Assembly: GCA_947457745.1 (NCBI GenBank) | Contig: CANGWT010000059.1 | Span: 1-9,040, forward strand | Source of the DNA: Burkholderiaceae bacterium | GTDB lineage: Bacteria; Pseudomonadota; Gammaproteobacteria; Burkholderiales; Burkholderiaceae | DNA: 9,040 bases | Direction of reading: 5' to 3' | Shown here: piece by piece, positions 1 to 6,383 of the stretch | How the letters are laid out: each line of letters opens with the position of its first letter | Position numbering within the stretch: the stretch's first letter is position 1 | Translations under genes and position numbers: made by a program | The notes under the pieces: model-generated | What the model was told of the DNA's origin: nothing | The model's input: the letters and a program-made list of their open reading frames with translations, nothing else | The model's database searches: none

Positions 1-156
1 AACGTTAACAGTATGAAGAGTCTCAACACCACTTGCGCGCAAAATATTGATCGCATTTCCGGAAAAGCCGCATTGCGGAAACTGGGCATTGCCCTTCATA
101 AACAATACAACGGGATGGCTAGTAACGATTTCTTGAATTTTTGCTTGTGTGTCCAT
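1..156 (-). CDS. grxD: Grx4-type monothiol glutaredoxin (5' part, cut by window edge)
   Basis: The first 52 codons of a CGFS monothiol glutaredoxin are visible; the 3' part runs off the left edge. Such proteins are usually about 100-115 residues, so roughly half is missing. The conserved MKG lies at residues 20-22 and the active-site CGFS at 29-32, with Cys29 as the single catalytic or cluster-ligating cysteine. In this family the protein, with glutathione and often a BolA partner, binds and hands on [2Fe-2S] clusters in the cytoplasm. The ATG at 154-156 is preceded by AGGA (complement of 163-166) at ordinary spacing, which fixes the start. It lies on the same strand as prmC, 83 nt downstream, so it is either the fourth gene of the hemA transcript or has its own promoter. 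The residues and motif are read directly; the Fe-S role is family knowledge. Confidence 0.93.
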   Translation of the reverse strand, partial: MDTQAKIQEIVTSHPVVLFMKGNAQFPQCGFSGNAINILRASGVETLHTVNV

Positions 157-239
157 ATTTTTTCCTGAATTTATACAATTTAAGGGTGATGATTTACAGC
201 TAATAATGGGTTAATTTTAAGGCTATCTGAAGAAAAGGG
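157..239 (-). promoter_or_regulatory. prmC-grxD intergenic gap with weak promoter candidate for grxD
   Basis: This AT-rich 83-nt gap separates the prmC stop from the grxD start. On the minus strand a TATAAA hexamer lies at 170-175. The best upstream -35-like sequences at 17-18 bp match the consensus at only 3 of 6 positions. Transcription from this hexamer would begin near 163-164, which would cut into the grxD AGGA ribosome-binding site at 163-166. That argues against it being the main promoter. No hairpin followed by a U run was seen, so read-through from prmC is plausible. Confidence 0.25.
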
Positions 240-1106
240 TTAATTCCCTTTGCCAGTTTTTAAGTCTTTTCGTCCAGAGGCTGCCCGGAAATGGCCGGCT
301 AAATCGATGTGTGTCTGTACATCTATTAAACCTGCCACTTTCATGAGCTCCACCACAGCCTCAGATTGATCAAACCCATGCTCGATGGCAATCAAGCCGC
401 CAGGCTTCAGGTATTGATCTGCCCCAGCAATAATGATCTCTAAGCAGCTCAGCCCACTAGCGTAGTCGGTCAGGGCGGATTTAGGTTCAAATCGGAGATC
501 CCCTTGAGTGAGGTGGGGGTCTTGATGGGCGATATAGGGTGGATTGCTTACAATCACGTCAAATTGGCTTTGTTCGGTCAACGCCGCATACCAATTACCT
601 AGTAAAAACTGGACTTGATCTAACAGGTTCAGAGATTGAGCATTTTGCTTCGCAATAGCTAGAGCCTCAGTCGATTGATCTGTTGCAATCAGTGATACCA
701 GTGGCGCAGCGCTTGCGATAGAGAGTGCAATAGCACCAGAGCCGGTGCCCAGATCTAATACTCTTATGTGTTTATTGAGTTTGGTAATTTCAGTAAGGGC
801 AATCTCTACGAGGAGCTCAGTTTCTGGGCGGGGAATCAGTACCCCAGGGTCAACCTGTAGCTCAATGTTATGAAAACCCTTCTTGCCTAAGATATACGCA
901 ATGGGTTCTCCCAGAACTCTTCTGGAGACTAAACTTTTCCATTCCAGAAAAGCCAACTCGTTTAAGCTCATCTCGTCACGAGATAGCAGAGCAGAGCGTG
1001 GGAGTTGATAGTGCTTCTCTAGCAGGTGGGCTAGCAATATCCGCGCCTCATTAGCGGGTAATTCACAGTTGCTAATTAATTCTCTTAAAGACTGGCTGGC
1101 ACTCAT
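240..1106 (-). CDS. prmC: Peptide chain release factor N5-glutamine methyltransferase
   Basis: This 288-residue protein is close to the usual PrmC (HemK) length of about 280. It uses S-adenosylmethionine to methylate the glutamine of the GGQ motif in release factors, raising termination efficiency in the cytoplasm. An N-terminal helical substrate-binding domain spans about residues 1-85. The conserved PRPETE lies at 92-97. The SAM-binding motif I, DLGTGSG, is at 118-124 and an acidic ATD at 141-143. The catalytic NPPY, which grips the target glutamine, is at 188-191. I chose the ATG at 1104-1106. The open frame extends upstream to 1196, but that part lies inside prfA and would only add family-unlike residues. 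An AGTAGG stretch touches the start codon, so the ribosome site is poorly spaced; with only 10 nt after the prfA stop, translational coupling is likely. Its substrate RF1 is encoded immediately upstream. Confidence 0.96.
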   Translation of the reverse strand: MSASQSLRELISNCELPANEARILLAHLLEKHYQLPRSALLSRDEMSLNELAFLEWKSLVSRRVLGEPIAYILGKKGFHNIELQVDPGVLIPRPETELLVEIALTEITKLNKHIRVLDLGTGSGAIALSIASAAPLVSLIATDQSTEALAIAKQNAQSLNLLDQVQFLLGNWYAALTEQSQFDVIVSNPPYIAHQDPHLTQGDLRFEPKSALTDYASGLSCLEIIIAGADQYLKPGGLIAIEHGFDQSEAVVELMKVAGLIDVQTHIDLAGHFRAASGRKDLKTGKGN

Positions 1107-1116
1107 CCTACTTGTA

Positions 1117-2196
1117 TTAACTATCGCCAAGTGCTGCAAGAAGCTCCGCCTGATGCTCAGAAGCCAAGGCATTGCAAAGATCATCGATATCACCATCCAT
1201 CATGGCATCAATTTTATAAAGTGTGAGATTGATGCGGTGATCGGTAATACGACCTTGCGGAAAGTTATACGTACGAATGCGATCACTCCGATCGCCAGTA
1301 CCAACTAAAGACTTTCTGGTCTGAGCTTCTAGTTGATGTTTTTCACGCTCGCGGGCATCCATAATGCGGGAAACCAAAACTTTCATCGCTTGCTCGCGAT
1401 TGCGATGCTGACTTCGATCATCTTGGCACTCAACTACAGTGCCGGTTGGTAGGTGCGTAATACGCACAGCAGAATCCGTTTTATTAATATGCTGACCGCC
1501 AGCCCCTGAAGCTCTAAAAGTATCGATGCGTAATTCAGCGGGATTAATCTTTACAGCCTCTAACTCATCTGCTTCTGGCATCACTGCTACTGTGCAAGCC
1601 GAAGTATGTATTCGTCCCTGTGTTTCTGTTTGAGGAACACGTTGTACGCGGTGTCCTCCCGACTCAAATTTGAGGCGTGAGTAAACGGACTGTCCAACCA
1701 AACGCAGAACCACTTCTTTGTAGCCGCCAAGATCAGACTCAGCGGCGTTTACTATTTCTACCTTCCAGCCCTGGCGCTCTGCAAAGCGGGTATACATTCG
1801 GAGCAGGTCGCTGGCAAAGAGTGCGCTCTCATCACCACCCGTACCCGCCCGAATTTCTAGGAAGACATTACGTTCGTCGTTGACATCTTTGGGTAGGAGT
1901 AGTTTTTGAAGAACGCTTTCAAGCTCTTCCATAGTGGCTTGAGCTTGCTTTTGTTCCTCGTCGGCAAAGTCTTTCATTTCAGGATCTTTGCGCATCTCTT
2001 CGGCTGCTTGAGCATCAGCCTCGGCTTGTTTGTATAAGCCAAATTGCTCCACTACCGTCGCAATATCAGAATGCTCACGCGTGAGCTTTCGATAGTTGTC
2101 CATATCCTTGGTGGATTCTTCGGTAGTTAATAAAGAATTGAGTTCGGCTAAGCGCGTGTCTAGGTGGTCTAGCTTAGCCCGCATGCTGGGCTTCAT
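1117..2196 (-). CDS. prfA: Peptide chain release factor 1 (RF1)
   Basis: This 359-residue class I release factor recognises UAA and UAG in the ribosomal A site and triggers hydrolysis of peptidyl-tRNA. The stop-codon-reading PxT motif appears as PQT at residues 188-190, within RVPQTETQGR. This distinguishes it from RF2, which has SPF. The catalytic GGQ is at 233-235, inside SGAGGQHINK; Gln235 is the residue PrmC modifies. The N-terminal third is charged and helical, as in RF1 domain 1. Length and motif positions match E. coli RF1. The start ATG at 2194-2196 gives MKPS, as in E. coli, and directly follows the hemA TAA (TAAATG on the coding strand). No strong Shine-Dalgarno is present, so initiation probably depends on ribosomes finishing hemA. 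prmC starts 10 nt after its stop. Confidence 0.98.
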   Translation of the reverse strand: MKPSMRAKLDHLDTRLAELNSLLTTEESTKDMDNYRKLTREHSDIATVVEQFGLYKQAEADAQAAEEMRKDPEMKDFADEEQKQAQATMEELESVLQKLLLPKDVNDERNVFLEIRAGTGGDESALFASDLLRMYTRFAERQGWKVEIVNAAESDLGGYKEVVLRLVGQSVYSRLKFESGGHRVQRVPQTETQGRIHTSACTVAVMPEADELEAVKINPAELRIDTFRASGAGGQHINKTDSAVRITHLPTGTVVECQDDRSQHRNREQAMKVLVSRIMDAREREKHQLEAQTRKSLVGTGDRSDRIRTYNFPQGRITDHRINLTLYKIDAMMDGDIDDLCNALASEHQAELLAALGDS

Positions 2197-3513
2197 TTAA
2201 TGGTCTTCTGGCTTGGAGTGCGAGGCGAATAATTTGGGAAGCAACTTAATCAGGGCGTCACGCTCAGCGCCATTGGAGTGTTGTAAGGCATGTAACGAGC
2301 CATGCAGGAACTTATTAGTCAAGCCTTGCGCCATGGCATTAAGGACTTCTTGAGGATCATCCCCGCGCATCAAGCGTTTCATAGCACGATCAAGTTCAAG
2401 CTGTCGGAGATGCTCACCTTGTTGCTGAATATCCTGAATCAGTGGCACAGTCTTGCGACCTTGCATCCAGTGCATGAAATTACCAACACGATCTTCAATA
2501 ATGGCTTCAGCCTGACTTACTGCTGCTTGGCGCAAAGAGGCGCCTGTTTGAATCATCACGCCTAAATCATCGACTGTATACAAATAAATATCGTTTAAGC
2601 GGCTAATCTCGGGTTCAAAGTCACGAGGAACTGCTAAGTCAATCATGACCATCGGTTTACGGCGACGTTGCTTAAGGGCGCTCTCGACCATTCCTAAACC
2701 GATAATCGGCAGCGATGATGCTGTACTTGAAATAATCACATCAAATTCATGCAATCGACTTGGCAGATCTGAGAGCTTAAATGATTCTGCCTCAACATCT
2801 TGAATTGAAATAGAGTCTGCTAATTCTTGTCCACGTTCAATCGTGCGATTGGCAATTGCAACTGCTTTAGGCTTACGTGCCACGAAATGGGTAGCGCATA
2901 AAGTGATCATGTCGCCAGCGCCGATAAATAGAACACGTTGGTCGGCAATACTTTCAAAAATACGCTCAGCCAGTCGAACGGATGCCGCTGCCATTGAAAT
3001 CGAGTGGGCGCCAATCTCTGTCGAGCCACGAACTTCTTTTGCAACTGCAAAGGTTTTCTGAAAGAGTTGATTGAGATAAGTACCAAGGACGCCTGCATCA
3101 TTTGCAGTGCGAACAGCATCTTTCATCTGACCTAAGATTTGAGTTTCGCCAATCACCATAGAATCTAATCCACAGGCTACTCTAAAGGCATGACGAACTG
3201 CATCAGATTGCGGCAGTGAATAAATATGCGGCTCCAAACTGCTTGGGGCAAGTTGCTGGGTTTTGGCTAACCAGTCAAACGTCGCTTCATGTAATAGGCT
3301 GGCTGCATCTGCATCGTTAGCGGCGCAGTAGAGTTCAGTGCGATTACAGGTAGACAGAATTGTGGCCTCAGGCAGGCCGGCCTGATTCGCACCAACAAGA
3401 TGTTGGCGAAGATCGTGCAACGCTTCTTGAAGAAATTCAGGGTCAAAGGCGACCTTTTCCCGAATGGCGACCGGCGCTGTGTGATGATTGATGCCGAGTG
3501 TCAACAACTTCAT
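2197..3513 (-). CDS. hemA: Glutamyl-tRNA reductase
   Basis: This 438-residue enzyme reduces glutamyl-tRNA(Glu) with NADPH to glutamate-1-semialdehyde, the first committed step of C5-pathway heme synthesis. The N-terminal catalytic domain carries GINHHTAPV near residues 7-15 and STCNRTELY at 54-62, with Cys56 as the thioester nucleophile. GLDSMVIGE follows at 115-123. The NADPH-binding domain has GAGD at 198-201 and ANRT at 221-224. IDLAVPRD at 291-298 is also family-typical, and the rest forms the helical dimerisation domain. It is the first gene of the hemA-prfA-prmC unit. The ATG at 3511-3513 gives the family-typical MKLLTLGIN. There is no recognisable Shine-Dalgarno, and a TATAAT stands 7 nt before the ATG, so the mRNA may be leaderless. 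Glu-tRNA use links heme supply to translation, the theme of the two genes downstream. Confidence 0.97.
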   Translation of the reverse strand: MKLLTLGINHHTAPVAIREKVAFDPEFLQEALHDLRQHLVGANQAGLPEATILSTCNRTELYCAANDADAASLLHEATFDWLAKTQQLAPSSLEPHIYSLPQSDAVRHAFRVACGLDSMVIGETQILGQMKDAVRTANDAGVLGTYLNQLFQKTFAVAKEVRGSTEIGAHSISMAAASVRLAERIFESIADQRVLFIGAGDMITLCATHFVARKPKAVAIANRTIERGQELADSISIQDVEAESFKLSDLPSRLHEFDVIISSTASSLPIIGLGMVESALKQRRRKPMVMIDLAVPRDFEPEISRLNDIYLYTVDDLGVMIQTGASLRQAAVSQAEAIIEDRVGNFMHWMQGRKTVPLIQDIQQQGEHLRQLELDRAMKRLMRGDDPQEVLNAMAQGLTNKFLHGSLHALQHSNGAERDALIKLLPKLFASHSKPEDH

Positions 3514-3516
3514 AAT
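3488..3516 (+). promoter_or_regulatory. Sigma70-type promoter candidate for the small membrane protein gene
   Basis: TTGATG at 3488-3493 and CATAAT at 3511-3516 are separated by exactly 17 bp. They match the -35 and -10 consensus at 4 of 6 and 5 of 6 positions. Transcription would start near 3523, giving a leader of about 34 nt to the ATG at 3557 that contains a GGGGG ribosome site. The -35 box lies within the first codons of the divergent hemA gene. The match is seen in sequence; promoter activity is inferred. Confidence 0.5.
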
Positions 3517-3520
3517 GATG

Positions 3521-3526
3521 ATTATA
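3521..3526 (-). promoter_or_regulatory. Perfect -10 hexamer (TATAAT) for hemA
   Basis: The minus strand reads TATAAT, then seven bases, then the hemA ATG at 3513. With normal spacing, transcription would start at or one base before the A of the ATG, giving a leaderless or near-leaderless mRNA. No good -35 was found at 15-18 bp; a TTGTTG lies at only 13 bp. The promoter may therefore need an activator or be weak. It sits 4 bp from the -10 box of the divergent plus-strand promoter. Confidence 0.4.
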
Positions 3527-3546
3527 GATTTGATGTCAGCAACAAT

Positions 3547-3551
3547 GGGGG
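3547..3551 (+). promoter_or_regulatory. Ribosome binding site deciding the start at 3557
   Basis: A GGGGG run ends 5 nt before the ATG at 3557. It can pair with the CCUCC of the 16S rRNA tail if one G-U pair is allowed. None of the upstream in-frame starts (TTG 3488, ATG 3491, 3515, 3518, 3533, 3545) has a comparable site, so this favours the short form of the protein. Confidence 0.45.
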
Positions 3552-3556
3552 TAGCA

Positions 3557-3814
3557 ATGGGGTTTTTAGCTTTTCTGGTGATCGGCGGCTTAACTGGCGT
3601 ATTTGCTTTGGCTTTTTACCCAGGAAAACGCCAATCTAAGCCCAAGATGAAGAAATTTCTCATGGCACTCTTGGTTGGCAGTATTGCTGCCCTAGCTAGC
3701 TCCTATATCGGGCAATTTGCAGGCTTATTTCAGTCAGGTCAGATGCTGGAATGGCTCAGTGCCATAGTGGCAGCATGTTTAGCTGGTTACCTCTATGCAG
3801 TAGCCAGCCGTTAG
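3557..3814 (+). CDS. Small GlsB/YeaQ/YmgE-like three-helix membrane protein
   Basis: This 85-residue hydrophobic protein has three apparent transmembrane segments, at about residues 2-21, 34-54 and 64-82. A basic loop at 24-33 with six Lys/Arg is probably cytoplasmic. Gly and Ala are rich in the helices, and YPGKR follows the first helix. Length and topology fit the GlsB/YeaQ/YmgE (transglycosylase-associated, stress-response) family, whose biochemical role is not settled. The assignment rests on architecture rather than a diagnostic motif. The frame is open back to a TTG at 3488, but that region overlaps hemA. I chose the ATG at 3557 because it follows a GGGGG site and lies downstream of the predicted transcription start near 3523; the ATG at 3533 is the main alternative. 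It is transcribed divergently from hemA and converges on ung. Its TAG (3812-3814) overlaps the ung TAA (3811-3813). Confidence 0.72.
   Translation: MGFLAFLVIGGLTGVFALAFYPGKRQSKPKMKKFLMALLVGSIAALASSYIGQFAGLFQSGQMLEWLSAIVAACLAGYLYAVASR
3782..3808. terminator. Inverted repeat at the convergent gene ends, possible bidirectional 3'-end hairpin
   Basis: GCTGGTTAC (3782-3790) and GTAGCCAGC (3800-3808) form a 9-bp stem with a 9-nt loop. In plus-strand RNA all nine pairs form, one of them G-U. In minus-strand RNA there is a single C-A mismatch. The repeat is the last 27 nt before the final Arg codon of the plus-strand gene, and it begins 2 nt after the ung stop on the other strand. Neither side has a U run, so it is not a canonical Rho-independent terminator. 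It could stabilise or define both 3' ends. Confidence 0.35.
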
Positions 3815-4587
3815 TTAAAGAGCGTCGCTTGAGATGTAGCGCTGGGTGTGGACTCGTTTGAGGTAACCCAGTAAATGGGGGTTTTATGGTGCTTTACAAG
3901 CCACTCATTGGCTTTAGTGAAGTGCCCACAACTTGCCTTTGTACCAGGCTCTAGAAAGGGCCTATCGGTTTTGTATGCCCCCAATCCTGAAGGGTGGGAG
4001 GACTGCAGAATCAGTTGATCTTGGGCTGCCTCAATAAAGGGGAGCTTAGATTGGGCATGACCACCCCATAGCATCCAAACCAGATGCGGCTTTTGCTCTG
4101 CTAAAGCACCTATTAGCCTATCAATGAGGGATTTCCAGCCCAGGTTAGCGTGACTAGCGGCCTCACCCAATTTGACGCTGAGAGCGGTATTGAGAAGCAG
4201 TACACCTTGCTCAGCCCAAGCATGAAGATCGCCATTGGGAAGAGCCCCAAAACCTTCCAGCAGAAGCGCCTTACTAAGATTGCGCAAAGAACTCGGAAAT
4301 TGGCGAGAATTTGTCGGAATAGTGCTCGGAATAGAAAAAGCCAAGCCCTGGGCTAGCCCGGGAGAGTGATACGGATCTTGTCCCAGGATGACAACCTTAA
4401 CTTGATTAAACGGAGTTAGCGTGAGTGCTTTGAAGAAATTATGAGGCTGCGGACAAATCTTCTCCATCCCATGATTGAGCTCAGCTCTCAGATTGGCCTG
4501 CAGTATTTGCCACTCAGGGGATTCAAAATAATCTCCGAGTAGGGTGCGCCAATCCTCCGGAATATCAGCCGCAGAAAATGAATGCAT
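3811..4587 (-). CDS. ung: Uracil-DNA glycosylase, family 1 (with loop insertions)
   Basis: This 258-residue enzyme removes uracil from DNA, starting base-excision repair after cytosine deamination or dUTP incorporation. The catalytic GQDPYH is at residues 69-74, with Asp71 activating water. Phe85 in GLAFS would stack on uracil and Asn133 in LLNTALS would contact the base. The HPS motif carrying catalytic His198 is at 198-200, followed by Leu202 as the likely intercalating residue. Compared from memory with E. coli Ung (about 229 residues), the segment after GLAFS is about five residues longer. The usual HPSPLS appears as HPSGLG, with roughly nine extra residues before CGHF, and a Ser/Thr-rich tail follows residue 240. 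The start ATG overlaps the upstream peptidase stop as TAATG. It is the last gene of the ubiH operon, meeting the plus-strand gene with overlapping stop codons. Confidence 0.96.
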   Translation of the reverse strand: MHSFSAADIPEDWRTLLGDYFESPEWQILQANLRAELNHGMEKICPQPHNFFKALTLTPFNQVKVVILGQDPYHSPGLAQGLAFSIPSTIPTNSRQFPSSLRNLSKALLLEGFGALPNGDLHAWAEQGVLLLNTALSVKLGEAASHANLGWKSLIDRLIGALAEQKPHLVWMLWGGHAQSKLPFIEAAQDQLILQSSHPSGLGAYKTDRPFLEPGTKASCGHFTKANEWLVKHHKTPIYWVTSNESTPSATSQATLFN

Positions 4588-6371
4588 TACTCAGTTGGCG
4601 TGAGCGTATATTGACTTGGAATTTGATCGTCCTCAAGAACAGTCATGCACTCGTGCTCTAAATCATCTCGATAAAAACAAATCTGAATGATTTGCCCTGT
4701 GATCAAGCTAGACAACACCTTATCCCAGCGCGCAGCAGTAATACGTTCACCATTGATGCTTGCTAGAAGATCTCCAGTGGCCAGACCAGCTAATTGTGCG
4801 GCACCACCGTCGAGTACGTGGGTTACCTTTAGCCAGCCACCTACCTCAGCATGACGCAACCCAAGTTGCAATTTAATTTGCTCAAGCTTGGAGTGGGTTT
4901 TCTGCTTAATCAAAATAGTTTTAGAGTCAATCCATTTTTGAATTGGAATATCTTCAGCGCCAAAAATGTAGCGTGACTTAAACTCATTCCAAGTCGTATT
5001 AAATCCTGACCCCAGAAGTGTTCGCATTAAGTCATCTAGACCATCTTCGGCAATCCCATCAAGCGTTACTCCATGGGTTTGCCAAATGAGACGCATCAAA
5101 TCATCTAAGGACTGGCGGTTGCCTGTAAATGTGCGAATCTTGAGGTCTAAGCCTAATGCAAGTAAGGCTCCTTTACCGTAATAACTCACCACCGCATTCG
5201 GCGTGTTCTCATCGGCTTGGTAGTACTTAGTCCAGGCGTCAAAAGAGCTATCCGCTAGGCTTTGCTTAAGCCTGCCTGGGCCACGCAAAATACCATTCCA
5301 ATTGTTGGCCACTAGCTTAAGGTAGGTCTTTAGATCAATACGTTTGCTACGAAATAATTGCAAGTCATCGTAGTAACTAGTAAAACCTTCAAATAACCAC
5401 AGCAAACGGGTATGGTTTCTGCGATCAAGTTGATAGGGTTGAAAGGCTTTTGGTTGAATGCGTTTGACTAACCAAGCGTGGAAGTATTCATGGCTACAAA
5501 GGCCTAGAAACTCACGATAGGATGTCTCATCAAGTGGGGAATTGATTTGGGGAATCTGATCACGACGGCACAGAAGAGCTGTGCTGTTGCGATGCTCGAG
5601 TCCGCCATATCCAGAGAGGACCGCATTCACCAAAAATAAATAATTCTGGAAAGGTGCTTTTTTAGTCCTAGGTTCAAAGAGATTAATAGTGCAGGTACAG
5701 ATTGCCCGAAGATCTGTTGCTAAGCGTTCAAGATCAACTTCATGAATGCAGCCTTGTATCGCCATGGAATGTGACACACCATTTGATTGCCAATGAGCAA
5801 TCTGAAACTCACCCATTGCAACCGGATGATCTAAGAGATCATCATAATTTTTAGCGAGATAAAAGCCGTAACCTTGATCATCTACTTTGGCTGGTTGTAA
5901 GCCTGTCTGAACAGTCCAAGCATTTGCATAACTATCTTTAGGGGGAACCAACACTACAGCACACGGTAAAGACTCCTGCCCCTTGACTGCTAGACATAAA
6001 CTACTTGGGTTGATAAAAGCACGCTCAGTATCTAGATAAGCAGCCCGTACGGAAGAATCAAATGCATATACCGTTGTGAGTATTTCTACAGGACCAGCTG
6101 CTTTTGGTAAGCGCCATTGATCGTTGTCAATTCGCTCTAAGACCAGCGCTTCATTCGGCTTATCCAGCGCAAACGCTTCGATCGTTTCAATTTGCTTACT
6201 GAAATCACGTATTAAATAACTTCCTGGAATCCAGGCAGGCATTTGCAGAATTTGCCCATGCGGTAATGGGTTCTCAATGCGCAATTTCACATGAAAGCGG
6301 TGACCGTGCAAATCCGCCGACCAAATGGTGTACTGGATTTCGGGAAGATCAGAGGTATTCAATTGATTCAC
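4587..6371 (-). CDS. M61-family metallopeptidase with C-terminal PDZ domain
   Basis: This 594-residue protein has the full M61 (glycyl aminopeptidase-like) layout. A beta-rich N-terminal domain spans about residues 10-180 and contains PAWIPGSY at 45-52. The zinc-binding HEYFH is at 294-298, with His294 and His298 as ligands and Glu295 as general base. FEG follows at 327-329, Glu328 being the third ligand. GGLEH at 256-260 resembles the substrate-end motif of M1/M61 peptidases, and YYGKGAL lies at 397-403. A PDZ domain covers about 500-572. No signal peptide or membrane helix is visible, so it appears cytoplasmic; the physiological substrate is unknown. The frame opens with GTG at 6369-6371, 12 nt after the dsbC stop. 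No Shine-Dalgarno supports it; a TTG three codons later has GGTGA upstream. Its TAA overlaps the ung ATG by one base. Confidence 0.93.
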   Translation of the reverse strand: MNQLNTSDLPEIQYTIWSADLHGHRFHVKLRIENPLPHGQILQMPAWIPGSYLIRDFSKQIETIEAFALDKPNEALVLERIDNDQWRLPKAAGPVEILTTVYAFDSSVRAAYLDTERAFINPSSLCLAVKGQESLPCAVVLVPPKDSYANAWTVQTGLQPAKVDDQGYGFYLAKNYDDLLDHPVAMGEFQIAHWQSNGVSHSMAIQGCIHEVDLERLATDLRAICTCTINLFEPRTKKAPFQNYLFLVNAVLSGYGGLEHRNSTALLCRRDQIPQINSPLDETSYREFLGLCSHEYFHAWLVKRIQPKAFQPYQLDRRNHTRLLWLFEGFTSYYDDLQLFRSKRIDLKTYLKLVANNWNGILRGPGRLKQSLADSSFDAWTKYYQADENTPNAVVSYYGKGALLALGLDLKIRTFTGNRQSLDDLMRLIWQTHGVTLDGIAEDGLDDLMRTLLGSGFNTTWNEFKSRYIFGAEDIPIQKWIDSKTILIKQKTHSKLEQIKLQLGLRHAEVGGWLKVTHVLDGGAAQLAGLATGDLLASINGERITAARWDKVLSSLITGQIIQICFYRDDLEHECMTVLEDDQIPSQYTLTPTE

Positions 6372-6383
6372 CAGTTTGGACTA

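Noticed and set aside
1107..1196. N-terminal extension of the prmC frame by 30 residues
   Set aside because: It lies inside the 3' end of prfA, adds residues not found in PrmC, and the ATG at 1104 gives a family-length protein.
1677..1883. Plus-strand 68-codon frame opposite prfA
   Set aside because: It is antisense to intact prfA, low in complexity (Arg/Pro/Ser-rich) and shows no recognisable domain.
2907..3119. Minus-strand 70-codon frame inside hemA in another register
   Set aside because: It is wholly contained in hemA, whose motifs are intact through the region; no independent start signal.
3488..3556. Longer forms of the small membrane protein starting at TTG 3488 or ATG 3491, 3515, 3518, 3533 or 3545
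   Set aside because: None has a ribosome site. Those at 3488-3518 overlap hemA or precede the predicted transcription start near 3523. The ATG at 3533 remains possible.
4346..4362. Near-palindrome around GGGCTAGCCC within ung
   Set aside because: It follows from the coding of PGLAQGLA next to the catalytic motif, sits mid-gene, and is flanked by mismatches.
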